Shown: positions 9,959 through 19,278 of the stretch, one piece after another
How the letters are laid out: every line of letters begins with the position of its first letter
Position numbering within the stretch: the first letter of the stretch is position 1
Source: Choricystis sp. odSpoLacu1
Taxonomy: Eukaryota > Chlorophyta > Trebouxiophyceae
DNA: 64,000 bases
Direction: 5' to 3'
Assembly: GCA_958009055.1 (NCBI GenBank)
Contig: OY253659.1
Span: 1-64,000, forward strand
Made by a program: the position numbers and the translations under genes
Notes under the pieces: model-generated
What the model was told of the DNA's origin: nothing
Databases searched by the model: none
What the model saw: the letters and a program-made list of their open reading frames with translations, nothing else

Positions 9959-10835
9959 ATGCTTTCAGTGTTGGCTGTTTTAGCAGCAGCGCTGCTGATG
10001 CTAAGCCCACGCTGCGGGGCGTCAGCACGTCGCCACCACGCTCACCACCACGCAGACTGCCTGGACCATGTTTGGCGCAGCAAGCTAAGCAAGCACGCAG
10101 AACTGGTGGCAGCCCGCGCTAGCATGTTGGCGATATCTGCTGCCGACTTTTACAACGCGAAGAACGCTTACGACCCGTACGAGCCAACGTACACATGCCA
10201 CTCAGAGTGGCGAACAGGGGGACTATTTGGTGACGGCGGCAAGTTCGTGTGCGGTGAGCGCGACTACTTGCGGCACAGGGGGTGCGTAGCCTACTCGGTT
10301 GGGAGCAATGGCGACACCAAGTTTGAGGCGGACGTCATCAAAAGGTTTGGCTGCGAAGTGCACACGTTTGACCCGACAGGCAACACCACTCTGTTCCACG
10401 ACCTTGTCGTCAAAACCGGAGCCGCCTTTCATGCGTGGGGTGTGGGCACCACCGGCACCAAGCTGCACACACAACCCATCCACCGGGACCAACAACGAAC
10501 TGGTGGCATTGCACGACATCATGCAACGCCTGGGCCACGCGCACGTAGACATTCTCAAAATTGATTGCGAAGGGTGCGAATTCGACGCGTTCGCCGGGAT
10601 GTGGCCCCACATTGAGAACAGGTCGGTGTCTGTCGGCCAAATTCAGGTTGAGTTACACTATACCGACTTTGATCGCATCCGCGCATTTTTCGAGGGCGCC
10701 GAGCGCGCAGGCTTTTTAACATTTCACAAAGAACGCAACCAATGGGGATGTGACGGCTACAACTGCGTGGAATATGCACTGATCCACGCGGAAGAAGCGC
10801 ACGACCTGTTCAAGGCGATGCACTGCGGCCTTTGA
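9959..10835 (+). pseudogene. METTL24/FkbM-like methyltransferase gene with a frameshift
   Basis: The ATG at 9959 opens a signal peptide, and the frame carries CVAYSVGSNGDTKFE and GCEVHTFDPTGN (SAM-binding motif I and the following acidic strand). This frame loses family similarity near 10465-10490. The frame one base later continues it with DIMQRLGHAHVDILKIDCEGCEF and runs to the stop at 10835. The shift maps to a short CACACACA tract around 10466-10472, consistent with a +1 insertion or -2 deletion. No GT-AG intron of plausible size fits the gap. Rejoined, the product would have about 290 residues, normal for this family. It is either a recent pseudogene or a sequence error at the dinucleotide run. 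Confidence 0.62.
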
Positions 10836-11051
10836 TGAGTAGTTGTGGTGAGAGTGGTGGGAGTGTTTCGAGTCTTTTTTTAATGCTGAGCATCTGTGAA
10901 CAAACTGTCCTCATTTCCGTTGACATCGAGGTGCTCGTCCAAGTGACCAAGCTGAGGGCGCAGTTTGGCACAAAAGGCTTGGCAAAAAACAAGTTATTGC
11001 GCCCACACTTGTGTTAAACACTCGCCCAAAGCCACCATTGTTCCGCATACC

Positions 11052-11951
11052 ATGATGGCCAAACGTGTGACCCTGGCCTTGCTGGCTGCGAGCTTGTGCA
11101 TCGCTGCTGATGCACGCATTTCTCGAAGAAGCCGTCAGGGGGCACACACACCACCCAGACAACATGCGCCTAACGCACCGATGCAACCAAACTTCGTTTC
11201 CGCAGAGCAACCGCCTGAACAGCAACGCCCCAACATTGTGTCGCTCAACGGCAACAACGCAAAACACCGTGGCAAGTACTTTTCTCAAATCGGGCAGGAC
11301 GCTCTCATCGACAGTATGCTGCGTAGCAAGGAAAACGGCGTGTTTGTGGAGTCAGGCGCGTACAACGGTGTTGCGTTGAGCAACTCTCTATTTCTGGAGG
11401 CTACGCGAGGCTGGAGAGGCCTGCTGATTGAGGCCAATCCTTACCTGTACCACGATATTGTCGCGTCCAGCGACCGCAACTGCGACGTCGTCAACGCATA
11501 CTTGTCGCCCAGACCACGTCCGGATGTGCTGCCATTTCGGTTGGCTGGCCCCATCGGAGGCCTGGTGTCCGAGTTCAGTCGAGAGCACTCGACGCGCATC
11601 TCCATTGAAAAAGATGAAAACCAAGCCTGGTTGCGTGGTAAAGACGGCTCCACCAATGATGTGGACGTGCCTTGCTGGCCGATGGACATGATGCTGGACG
11701 CGTGGGGCTATCACAGCATCGACTACTGGTCGCTGGACACCGAGGGCAGTGAAGCCAGCATTCTTCGCGCCACCAACTTTAGCAGGGTGGACGTGAAAAT
11801 CATTACTGTGGAAGTCAACAGCAAAGAAGCTGAGGACGCGGTTCGCGAAGTGATGAAGGATGCACCCTATAGACTGCACTCCAAAGTTGATTTCGATTTG
11901 GTGTTTGTGCGACACGGCTTCGACCCAGTGGCGCCTCGCCCGTTTGGGTAG
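11052..11951 (+). CDS. FkbM-family methyltransferase, secretory
   Basis: The first of two adjacent ATGs (11052) starts a signal peptide (MMAKRVTLALLAASLCIAA); the frame upstream has only non-ATG codons. The product has 299 residues. After a Pro/Gln-rich linker comes KYFSQIGQDALIDSML, then VFVESGAYNGVALSNSLF (motif I), and GWRGLLIEANPYLY, the canonical beginning of Star-type FkbM methyltransferases. The second half has DYWSLDTEGSEASIL, the conserved Asp-x-Glu-Gly-x-Glu strand. TGTAA at 11961 followed by AATAAA lies ten bases after the stop. The family O-methylates sugars and related hydroxyls; substrate here unknown. Confidence 0.82.
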   Translation: MMAKRVTLALLAASLCIAADARISRRSRQGAHTPPRQHAPNAPMQPNFVSAEQPPEQQRPNIVSLNGNNAKHRGKYFSQIGQDALIDSMLRSKENGVFVESGAYNGVALSNSLFLEATRGWRGLLIEANPYLYHDIVASSDRNCDVVNAYLSPRPRPDVLPFRLAGPIGGLVSEFSREHSTRISIEKDENQAWLRGKDGSTNDVDVPCWPMDMMLDAWGYHSIDYWSLDTEGSEASILRATNFSRVDVKIITVEVNSKEAEDAVREVMKDAPYRLHSKVDFDLVFVRHGFDPVAPRPFG

Positions 11952-12053
11952 GTTATCTCCTGTAAATAAAATAGACAGAGAAATGAATCAGGATTGCTGA
12001 GAGCTGGGAACGCAATTTGCCTGATTGTCCTCTTCTTACAAAAAAAGAATTAT

Positions 12054-12899
12054 TTACCACGTTGGCGGGTGCCCATTCTTGCAATCGCAATTGCTCTTTT
12101 TATCAACAGTGTTGCATGATGTGTCCTTGCAAAACACAATGTCGGTGTAGCAGCCGGGACAGACAGCACTGGGAATTGGCTTGTTGTCCTTATGTCTCGT
12201 GTTTTGCCATAATATGTTGACCTCATCCACCACGTCGCCGCAAAATGTCAGAGGCTTGAAACCAAGACGAGTCATGCGAGGCAGCCAATGTTTGTGAAAG
12301 TCGTTCTCCGCGCCTTTGTAGTTCGTAAAATTGTTGCAGTATGTCTCGCTAAAAATGTAGCCACACCGCGCGATGTCGTTTCCAGCGCCTTTGACAGCAT
12401 AAAAATCCATGCCTTGCATATCTGTTTTAATGAGGGAGCATTCGAATTCGTCGAAACTATCGAGCACCGCGGACAGTGGAACAAGGGGAACGACGACGCG
12501 CTCACCATGCCGACCATTGGACGTCCATCCATCTGACGGATTCTGAGGTTCCAAGAGACTGGAGCTGACGTCGAAATGGTTGAAAGTCGCCATTCCGTAA
12601 TGGTCGCTCACAGCAGCTGTCACGACAAAACGGTTGGGGTTGTACTCGATCTTGGCCGCCACCTCTCGCAGAGGCTCCACTGCTACAATTAATGTGTCAT
12701 TGAAAGGAGTCGGAGGATCATTGTTGCTGCCAATGTTGTAGACAACGTGGGTTGGCCCTGTCGGCTGTCTGTGAACCCGAGACACAACAGATTTTGCACT
12801 GGATGAGCGCCATAACGAAGACCTCTGCCGGGATGCCGCGGCAGAGATCGCTAGAAGATATGCTGCCGAGAACGGCAGCAAGGCGAAACGGTAAAACAT
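12054..12899 (-). CDS. FkbM-like methyltransferase, secretory (paralogue 2)
   Basis: 281 residues. The ATG at 12897-12899 is used because it opens the signal peptide FYRFALLPFSAAYLLAISAAA; further in-frame codons upstream are not needed. It repeats the architecture of the gene at 8833-9675: VVYNIGSNNDPPTPFNDT, TLIVAVEPLREV, CSLIKTDMQGMDFYAVKGAG and a C-terminal Cys-rich tail (CPGCYTDIVFCKDTSC). The pair has the same orientation with two other methyltransferase genes between them, so a local duplication followed by divergence is likely. On the opposite strand of the 3' flank TTACA (12036-12040) gives a TGTAA signal in the transcript 14 bases past the stop. Confidence 0.74.
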   Translation of the reverse strand: MFYRFALLPFSAAYLLAISAAASRQRSSLWRSSSAKSVVSRVHRQPTGPTHVVYNIGSNNDPPTPFNDTLIVAVEPLREVAAKIEYNPNRFVVTAAVSDHYGMATFNHFDVSSSLLEPQNPSDGWTSNGRHGERVVVPLVPLSAVLDSFDEFECSLIKTDMQGMDFYAVKGAGNDIARCGYIFSETYCNNFTNYKGAENDFHKHWLPRMTRLGFKPLTFCGDVVDEVNILWQNTRHKDNKPIPSAVCPGCYTDIVFCKDTSCNTVDKKSNCDCKNGHPPTW

Positions 12900-13023
12900 G
12901 ACAGCTCTGTCGGTCCATAAAAAATAGTTTGGCAAATACGGATTTTGCACTCGTTTGAGTTTGCAAAATGCATTGCATCAACACTGAAACACTTTGTCTT
13001 CGCTACTCACAATTTTGCACAAA

Positions 13024-13920
13024 ATAAACGTAACGACGATTGTGTTTACGATTATCACGCTCGCTGCGTCGCTGGCGTGCCATGTTGAGGCAGCCACGCA
13101 CAGGGGCAACATGAAATCCCTCATCGTAGACCACGTGCGATCAATCGCAACGCCGGACATCGTCGAAAAATGTGTGGACATCGTCGAAGGCAAGAGCCGG
13201 TGGTTCAGTCAGTCGGGGCAAGACTGGTACATGTACCACAACTTTTTTTCGCACTCCATGGACACAATCAAGCACGGCTTTTACTTGGACGTGGGAAGCA
13301 ACCACCCCCTGGAAATCAGCAACAGTTTCTTTTTTGACAGGTGCCTCGGATGGAAAGGCATCTGCGTGGAGCCCAACCCACAGTACCACGCGTTCTACAA
13401 GGATCGGTCCTGCAAACTCGTCAAAACTTGCCTGGACAGCTCCGAGTCAAATGTTGGGTTCGAGAGCAATGGAGTTGCTGGGCACATTGATATGTCCGGC
13501 ACGCCCATGAAGTGCACGACTTTACATGCTTTGTTGCGCGACGTGCCCAAGGTGGATTTCGCGTCCATAGACATCGAAGGCAACGAAGAAAGCGTGTTTC
13601 GTTGCTTGAACATGACCAACCTCGACATTCAAGTATGGGCCGTGGAGACCAACAAAGTGGACGCGGCTACGTTTGATGTACCGTTTTTTAGGAATGGGTA
13701 CTACAAAGCCACCCAGATTCTAGCGTTCAGCCCGGTGACAAAAGACTCGTTCGGTGACTTGTTGGACACAATCTATGTCAAGCGGCACCGCCCTGAGATT
13801 TTGCCGCAATCCGCAGGTCCTTGCAGCCCCGAAGATTTGAAAGAGAATCCATGGTGCGGTACCATCATTCCTGTTTACGAACACTCAGAGAAGAAAAAAT
13901 GTTTTCCGAGTATGGGTTGA
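13024..13920 (+). CDS. FkbM-family methyltransferase with apparently lost start codon
   Basis: The coding frame is intact to 13920 and encodes a signal-peptide-like run (VTTIVFTIITLAASLACHVEA). It continues with RWFSQSGQDWYMYHNF, GFYLDVGSNHPLEISNSFFF (motif I), GWKGICVEPNPQYH and VDFASIDIEGNEES. There is no in-frame ATG before the signal peptide. Where one is expected, at 13024-13026, the codon is ATA (AAAATAAAC), and the first in-frame ATG (13111) would remove the signal peptide. No AG acceptor exists in between that could join an upstream exon. The gene may have lost its start by a single G-to-A change, use a near-cognate codon, or make a cytosolic form from 13111. It is paralogous to 2866-3756. 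Confidence 0.65.
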   Translation: MNVTTIVFTIITLAASLACHVEAATHRGNMKSLIVDHVRSIATPDIVEKCVDIVEGKSRWFSQSGQDWYMYHNFFSHSMDTIKHGFYLDVGSNHPLEISNSFFFDRCLGWKGICVEPNPQYHAFYKDRSCKLVKTCLDSSESNVGFESNGVAGHIDMSGTPMKCTTLHALLRDVPKVDFASIDIEGNEESVFRCLNMTNLDIQVWAVETNKVDAATFDVPFFRNGYYKATQILAFSPVTKDSFGDLLDTIYVKRHRPEILPQSAGPCSPEDLKENPWCGTIIPVYEHSEKKKCFPSMG

Positions 13921-13995
13921 CCGTGATGTAAACCAATCAATCGCATTCTGCTAACGCCCTCATTTACACTTTCTCTGCTTGCTGTCGCAACGCCG

Positions 13996-15529
13996 CTATG
14001 TGTAAAAGCCTTCCGTTCCGCCCCGGGTCAAGGGCGTCGACGCGTTGCGCAAATGGCTGAATATGTGGGCAATGGCGGGGAACGTGGACTCGGACGCCAC
14101 CACGGCAGGACAATTGGCCAGGTTGACTAGGTCGTACTCCGGGTCCTGTTTGACGACGAAGCGGCACACGTTGCGACGACAGAAGTCGTACTGAGCCACC
14201 TCTTGCTCTCTGCCTCCAAACACGGTCACCTGTTGACCCGACCACGTCACGTTGGGTATGGACTGCAAATCTCCCGACCGAATGTGGACGCAGTGTGTCA
14301 GCGAGGGGTCCGTCAGTTTGCTTCTTTTAAGCTTGGTCACCGCGTCCTCGTACAGCTGTGGATACAGACGTTTAAAACGGGACACGATGTCTCTCTGCTG
14401 CCATGAATCGTGGCGCCAAGCTTCCTCCACGTCGCACGACGACAAGCATTGTCCACACATTGGAATGGGCAGATACTCTCGAAACCATGTGTAGTCTGTC
14501 ATGTGCGATGGTTCGGGGTCCACCAGCGAGTTGGCCAGACAGAACGGCATTGGCGGCTTCCTTTCAGCAGCCAGCACCATGCCGTACATGACTTGAGACA
14601 CAATGCCCCCCAGACCTTCGCTCATGGCCTTAAACTTCAGACGACAGTGAGAGCATTTGGGAGGTGGCCGCCCTTGACGCAGCACGTACACCAAGTCGAC
14701 GACGTTTGGCTTTTTGGTGCGCTTCCAGTTGCGCAGCTCATACACCAGCTTTAGCTTGTGGCGCCAGAGTTGGGCTTTGACAAAATCTTGGCAACCCATA
14801 CTGGGCGACATGTTGAGTCGAACCATAAGCACCAACGGCTTGTGTCGTGAATTGACGATGCTGTCGATGATGCTCCACTCTTCACCAGCGACGTCGATGT
14901 TAACCACAGTTCTGCGGTGCATGTTGCGATGAACCCAATGCTGCGCCATCTTGGCCTCGAAGGCGTGGTGAGTGATTTCACCACGGTCCAAGCTTGCTGC
15001 TCGCACGTCTTCATTGTAAACGGATGTCCACGTAAAATTCACCCATTCTTCCGCTGTTTGGGTCCCAAACAGCGGAAGAATGGCAGAAGGAGAACGCGAC
15101 GAGCGGCTTGCGTTTGTAGTTAAAATGACCACGTTTGACAGTGCGGACACACTCGTCTCAAAATCAAATTCAGAATCGTGCTTCAGGGACACAACATGGT
15201 TGAAAACAAAGTCATTGCACAGATTTCGCGCCGTGTCATTGGTGCCGTGCGTTGTAAAGGAGCACGACGACGAGTCTTCTATTATTTCGTTCCAGATGTT
15301 CTCCACATGCAGGCTGCTGTTGATGCAAGTTTTAAGGACAGGTTGGACGTAACGTGTCACCGACGCACGACACGCGCTGAGAAAAAGTCAAGGCAGAAAG
15401 GAAAGTTTGGAGTCGGTGAGGCCATCAAATCACTGCCCAAGCTCGCAGCGTTGGCAAATCAACCGCTCACCCAAGTTGAAATAAGCTGACGACCGAGGCA
15501 AAGATAGCAAAAAAAAAACGAAAATGCAT
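13996..15529 (-). CDS. Fusion: FkbM-like methyltransferase remnant plus fucosyltransferase-like domain
   Basis: Two exons: 15471-15529 and 13996-15376, with a 94-bp GT-AG intron whose acceptor follows CTTGACTTTTTCT. Joining them gives 479 residues and restores a signal peptide (MHFRFFFAIFASVVSLFQ) missing from the long open frame alone. Residues about 30-250 resemble the C-terminal half of METTL24/FkbM enzymes (VVNIDVAGEEWSIIDSIV) but lack an obvious SAM glycine loop. From about 270 the protein looks like a GT-B fucosyltransferase (GT11-like): GLGGIVSQVMYGMVLAAER, then CVHIRSGDLQSI with the H-x-R-x-G-D signature, and PAVVASESTFPAIAHIFS near the end. TGTAA lies 28 bases past the stop (TTACA 13964). 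Donor GDP-fucose is an inference. Confidence 0.6.
15043..15083. repeat. Perfect 20-bp inverted repeat with 1-nt spacer inside a coding exon
   Basis: CCATTCTTCCGCTGTTTGGG, one T, then its exact reverse complement, lying inside the second exon of the 13996-15529 gene, where it encodes part of ILPLFGTQTAEEW. Such a long exact match in coding sequence is not expected by chance. It shares the single-T spacer design with the repeat at 8660. Confidence 0.9.
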
Positions 15530-15679
15530 TTCAAGAGAATGGCGTGTCATGAAGCCTTCTGTTTCGTGGAAGCTTTTTGTCTGTCATTCGTTGTGGAACG
15601 CACTCCAATGCAAAAACTTAAACTCTCTGTTTCTCCACATCTTGGCAGCCAACCTTGCAAATGTCAATGAAATGCTCCA

Positions 15680-16186
15680 ATGAAACGAGCAACCTTGACT
15701 CTCTTGTTGCTGCACGCCTTGGCAACCTGCACTGCGCGCCCTGATGCAACGCTGCACCGCGCCCACCGTGCTCCCCACGCAACCAGGCGCCACTACCGCG
15801 CTGTCGTGCTGGTGTTGTCGTCGCACTTGACGCCCCTGGTGCGAAACTGTCGAACAGTGTGGCAAGCCTACATGAACCACAGCCCAGACATCAAAGTGTT
15901 TTTGGTGTATGGCAGTTCGGCCACGTTTGCACCACAGTCTTACGACCTCGTCTACCCAGACATTGGAGAAACCTACTCTCCGGGCATGCTGCTCAAAACG
16001 GTGGCCGCCATGGAGCACATCGACGCCACCCTGTCGTACGACTACTTTGTGCGCACCAACATTGGCACGTTTTGGAATTTTACGGCGTTGCTGGAGCATT
16101 TGGACGATCTGCCCAGTGCGCTTACCTACTCTGGCGACGGCCCCTTCAGGCATGAGTACGTGAGCGGCACTGACACCATGCAGTGA
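15680..16186 (+). pseudogene. Truncated secretory protein, glycosyltransferase-like N-terminal part
   Basis: 168 residues from the ATG at 15680 with a signal peptide (about 1-19). The body, with HYRAVVLVLSSHLTPLVRN, DIKVFLVYGSS, SYDLVYPDIGETYSPGMLLKT and YDYFVRTNIGTFWNF, looks like the first half of a GT-A-type glycosyltransferase. It stops right after YSGDGPFRHEYVSGTDTM, where such enzymes continue with a catalytic second half. The TGA at 16184 is followed by about 300 bp without a continuing frame on this strand. A truncated pseudogene is the likely reading; a short functional protein cannot be excluded. It shares a 150-bp divergent region with the 15529 gene. Confidence 0.5.
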
Positions 16187-16481
16187 CAAGCGAAGCAGCG
16201 TAAAAGAGGAGACTCATGTTTCTCAAGCCGTCCAGAATTTGTTTCTAAACATACATTGCGCGTAGTTAGAGGAGCAACGTGACTTCGATCGTCCCTGTAG
16301 TGATGTTGCACGATCCAAAAGACTGCGCAATTTCGACCGCTATATTTAAAGCTCTGGAGTGCTTCGCTGCCAGCATGAAATTTTTGCACAATGTGGGCGC
16401 AATGGCAATATTCTTTTACAGGCACCAACACAGAAGCCATTCATTCTTTGTTTAGGTTGTTTCCGTCTCATCCCTGGAACC

Positions 16482-18004
16482 ATGAAGCGCCTGCGCATCT
16501 GCTGCCTTGGCGCCGGCTATGTGGGTGGTCCCACCATGGCAGTCATTGCGTGCAAGTGCCCAGACATCGACGTCACCGTGCTGGATTTGGACCCTCGCAA
16601 AATCGCATCTTGGCAGAGCAAAGAATTGCCGGTGTATGAACCGGGCCTTGAAGCTATTGTCCGTGACTGCTTGGGCCGGAACCTCTTCTTTTCGACCAAC
16701 GTCGAGCACGAAATTGAGCTTGCAGACATTGTCTTTGTGAGCGTCAACACGCCCACCAAAACGTTTGGCGTCGGTGCGGGCAAGGTATCTGACATGCGAT
16801 ACTGGGAAAGCGCGGCACGCATGATTGCGAATGCGTCCAACTCATCAAAAATCATTGTGGAAAAGTCTACTGTGCCTGTCAAAACTGCTGCTGCCATTGA
16901 AAAGGTGCGAGAGATGTTCGGCGAATTAGCCTGCCTTGTCTCATTGTTCGGCAGTCACTAAACATGCCTCTCGTCCCTCCCTCATTCCCGTCCTCACTCC
17001 AGGTTCTTGAAAACAATAACAAATCGCCCTCCACCAAGTTTGCAGTTCTGTCCAACCCCGAGTTCCTGGCTGAAGGCACCGCCATCCAAGACCTGTTCCA
17101 CCCAGACCGCGTCCTCATCGGAGGGCGGGACGATGCAGCCGGGGCAGCCGCCATGAAGACGCTGGCTTCCGTGTACGAGCGCTGGGTGCCGAGGGAAAAC
17201 ATCATTCTGGCCAACATTTGGTCGGCTGAGCTGACCAAGTTGGCTGCCAACGCCATGCTGGCTCAACGCATCTCGTCCATCAACGCGCTCACCGAGCTGT
17301 GCGAGCGGACGGGCGCCGACATTGAGCAGGTGTCGGCTTGCATTGGGCGCGACAGCAGGATCGGGTCCAAGTTTTTGAAGGCGTCCGTCGGGTTTGGAGG
17401 GTCATGCTTTCAGAAAGACATCCTCAATCTCGTCTACATCTGTGAAAGCTTCGGCCTGCACAAGGTGGCTCACTACTGGCAAAGCGTGGTCGGCATCAAT
17501 GAACACCAGAAAGAGCGGTTTGTGCGTCGCATGATCAAGAGCATGTTTCAGACCGTGTCTGGGAAACGAATCGCTGTCCTGGGGTACGCCTTCAAAAAGG
17601 ACACCAACGACATTCGCGAGTCACCCGCCATTGATGTTTGTAGAATGTTGCTGGACGATGGTGCCACCATAGCGATCCACGATCCCCGAGTTCAGGAACA
17701 CGACATCTTTGCGTCTCTGGGGCTGAGCAGGCGCAATCCACTCGCCGACATTTCTCAAGGAACTGGCAAAGACGTGGACAAAGTGAGCGTGTCTGCTGAC
17801 GTGTATGTTGCGGGCCGCAATGCTCACGCAGTCGTTATTTTGACCGAGTGGGAAGAGTTCAAGACCATCGACTTCAAACGTGTCTACCACACCATGAAGA
17901 CGCCGGCATATGTGTTCGACGGTCGCAACATTGTGGACTTGGCAAAACTGCGCGAGATTGGGTTCATTGCTAATGGAGTCGGACGGCCGGTCGTCGACGT
18001 GTAA
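16482..18004 (+). CDS. UGDH: UDP-glucose 6-dehydrogenase
   Basis: Two exons, 16482-16904 and 17003-18004, joined across a 98-bp GT-AG intron in phase 0; 474 residues, close to the eukaryotic norm. The NAD-binding loop is CCLGAGYVGGPTMAVIA at the N-terminus, the NTPTK segment follows the first half, and the catalytic Cys lies in VGFGGSCFQKD. The C-terminal UDP-binding domain has AFKKDTNDIRES. The enzyme oxidises UDP-glucose to UDP-glucuronate with two NAD+ in the cytosol, opening the route to UDP-xylose and UDP-arabinose. No signal peptide, unlike its neighbours. A TATATTTAAA stretch at about 16341 is a candidate TATA element. It begins the UDP-sugar module. Confidence 0.96.
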
Positions 18005-18117
18005 GTTGGGTTTCTTTTTGTGCGGGGGGGCGGGTTGGTGTTTCAAATGCAGAAATCAGGCAAAAACAACGTAAACAAAAACTTTCCCCACAAACACTGT
18101 AACGCTCACAACCCAAA

Positions 18118-19197
18118 ATGAAGTCTGACGCCGACAAACGTGTCGCGCTTGCAGCGCCGAATTCACTACCTGACAAACTTAAAGCTGTCCTTCCCAAGCC
18201 CGATGTGAGCAAAACCAAGTTGCTGTCCCCAGACAAAGAGGCCCAACCCAATGAAGGGAGCGCCATGTGCATGTCGAACACACAGGCTATCATGGACGTT
18301 GCAGCGGTGGCCCTATGGATCACACTGTCTGCGTTTGTCATCATGTTCAACAAGTTCATCCTTTCCTACAAAGAATTTCCGTTTCCCATCACCCTGACAA
18401 TGTGGCACATGCTGTTTTCTTCATCAATCGCGATCGTGCTGGTCAAATCAAACGTCGTGAGTGGTGCCAACATTACGTTGGACACGTACAAAAGAGCGGT
18501 AGTGCCGATTGGAGCCCTGTTTGCTGGCACTTTGTGGCTGGGCAATGCAGCATACGTTTACCTGTCCGTGTCCTTCATTCAAATGCTGAAGGCGCTCATG
18601 CCTGCTGCCGTGTTTGTTGTTGGCTGCGCTTTTGGCACAGAAACATTTTCGTGGACCATTACAGGCACGATTGCAATCGTCTCCACAGGAGTGGCGCTGG
18701 CCAGCGCCGGCGAAATCAATTTTGTGGTCGTCGGAGTGCTGTTCCAGCTGGCGTCCATTGCCACCGAGTCGACCAGGTTGACATTGGTGCAGATACTGCT
18801 GCAACGGCGTGGGCTCAAACTCAACCCCATCACCACTCTGTACTATGTCGCACCCGCGTCCTTTGTTTTTCTGTGCGTGCCCTGGTTTTACTTTGAGTCG
18901 GCAATCCTGCGGACTGGCGACGTGGCGTGGCCCTCGCCGACTTTGCTTCTCTCCAACGCTGTGGCCGCGTTTGCACTCAATCTATCTGTTTTCGTGTTGA
19001 TTGGGCGCACGAGCGCGCTGACGATGAATGTGGCTGGAGTCATCAAAGATTGGCTCCTAATCGGTCTGTCTGCCTTTATTTACGGTTCCAGCGTGACTGG
19101 ACTCAATCTGGTGGGGTACAGCATTGCTTTCGGTGGCGTGTGCTGCTACAACCGTGCCAAAACGGCACGCACAGCGCCCGCTGAGTCCAACCAGTAA
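18118..19197 (+). CDS. Nucleotide-sugar transporter, TPT/DMT family
   Basis: 359 residues from the ATG at 18118. A hydrophilic cytosolic N-terminus of about 55 residues is followed by about ten hydrophobic helices. MFNKFILS in the first helix, the loop after YLSVSFIQMLKALMPAA, and the later QILLQRRGLKLNPITTLYY are characteristic of the plant KT/KV-A/G nucleotide-sugar transporter clade, which includes UDP-uronate, UDP-xylose and UDP-arabinofuranose carriers. The gene follows UDP-glucose dehydrogenase on the same strand 113 bp downstream and precedes the epimerase and mutase, so a UDP-sugar cargo is likely. TGTAA occurs at 19245, 48 bases after the stop. Confidence 0.85.
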   Translation: MKSDADKRVALAAPNSLPDKLKAVLPKPDVSKTKLLSPDKEAQPNEGSAMCMSNTQAIMDVAAVALWITLSAFVIMFNKFILSYKEFPFPITLTMWHMLFSSSIAIVLVKSNVVSGANITLDTYKRAVVPIGALFAGTLWLGNAAYVYLSVSFIQMLKALMPAAVFVVGCAFGTETFSWTITGTIAIVSTGVALASAGEINFVVVGVLFQLASIATESTRLTLVQILLQRRGLKLNPITTLYYVAPASFVFLCVPWFYFESAILRTGDVAWPSPTLLLSNAVAAFALNLSVFVLIGRTSALTMNVAGVIKDWLLIGLSAFIYGSSVTGLNLVGYSIAFGGVCCYNRAKTARTAPAESNQ

Positions 19198-19278
19198 AAA
19201 TTGAACGCAAACGGAGTAAAAAACAGTAAAAGAAGAGAGTATTTTGTAATTTCAATGCTCGGTTCACCATTCATCACA

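Noticed and set aside
10441..10500. Short intron explaining the frame change
   Set aside because: The only GT...AG pair that fits is about 23 nt, far below the 83-230 bp seen elsewhere in the window.
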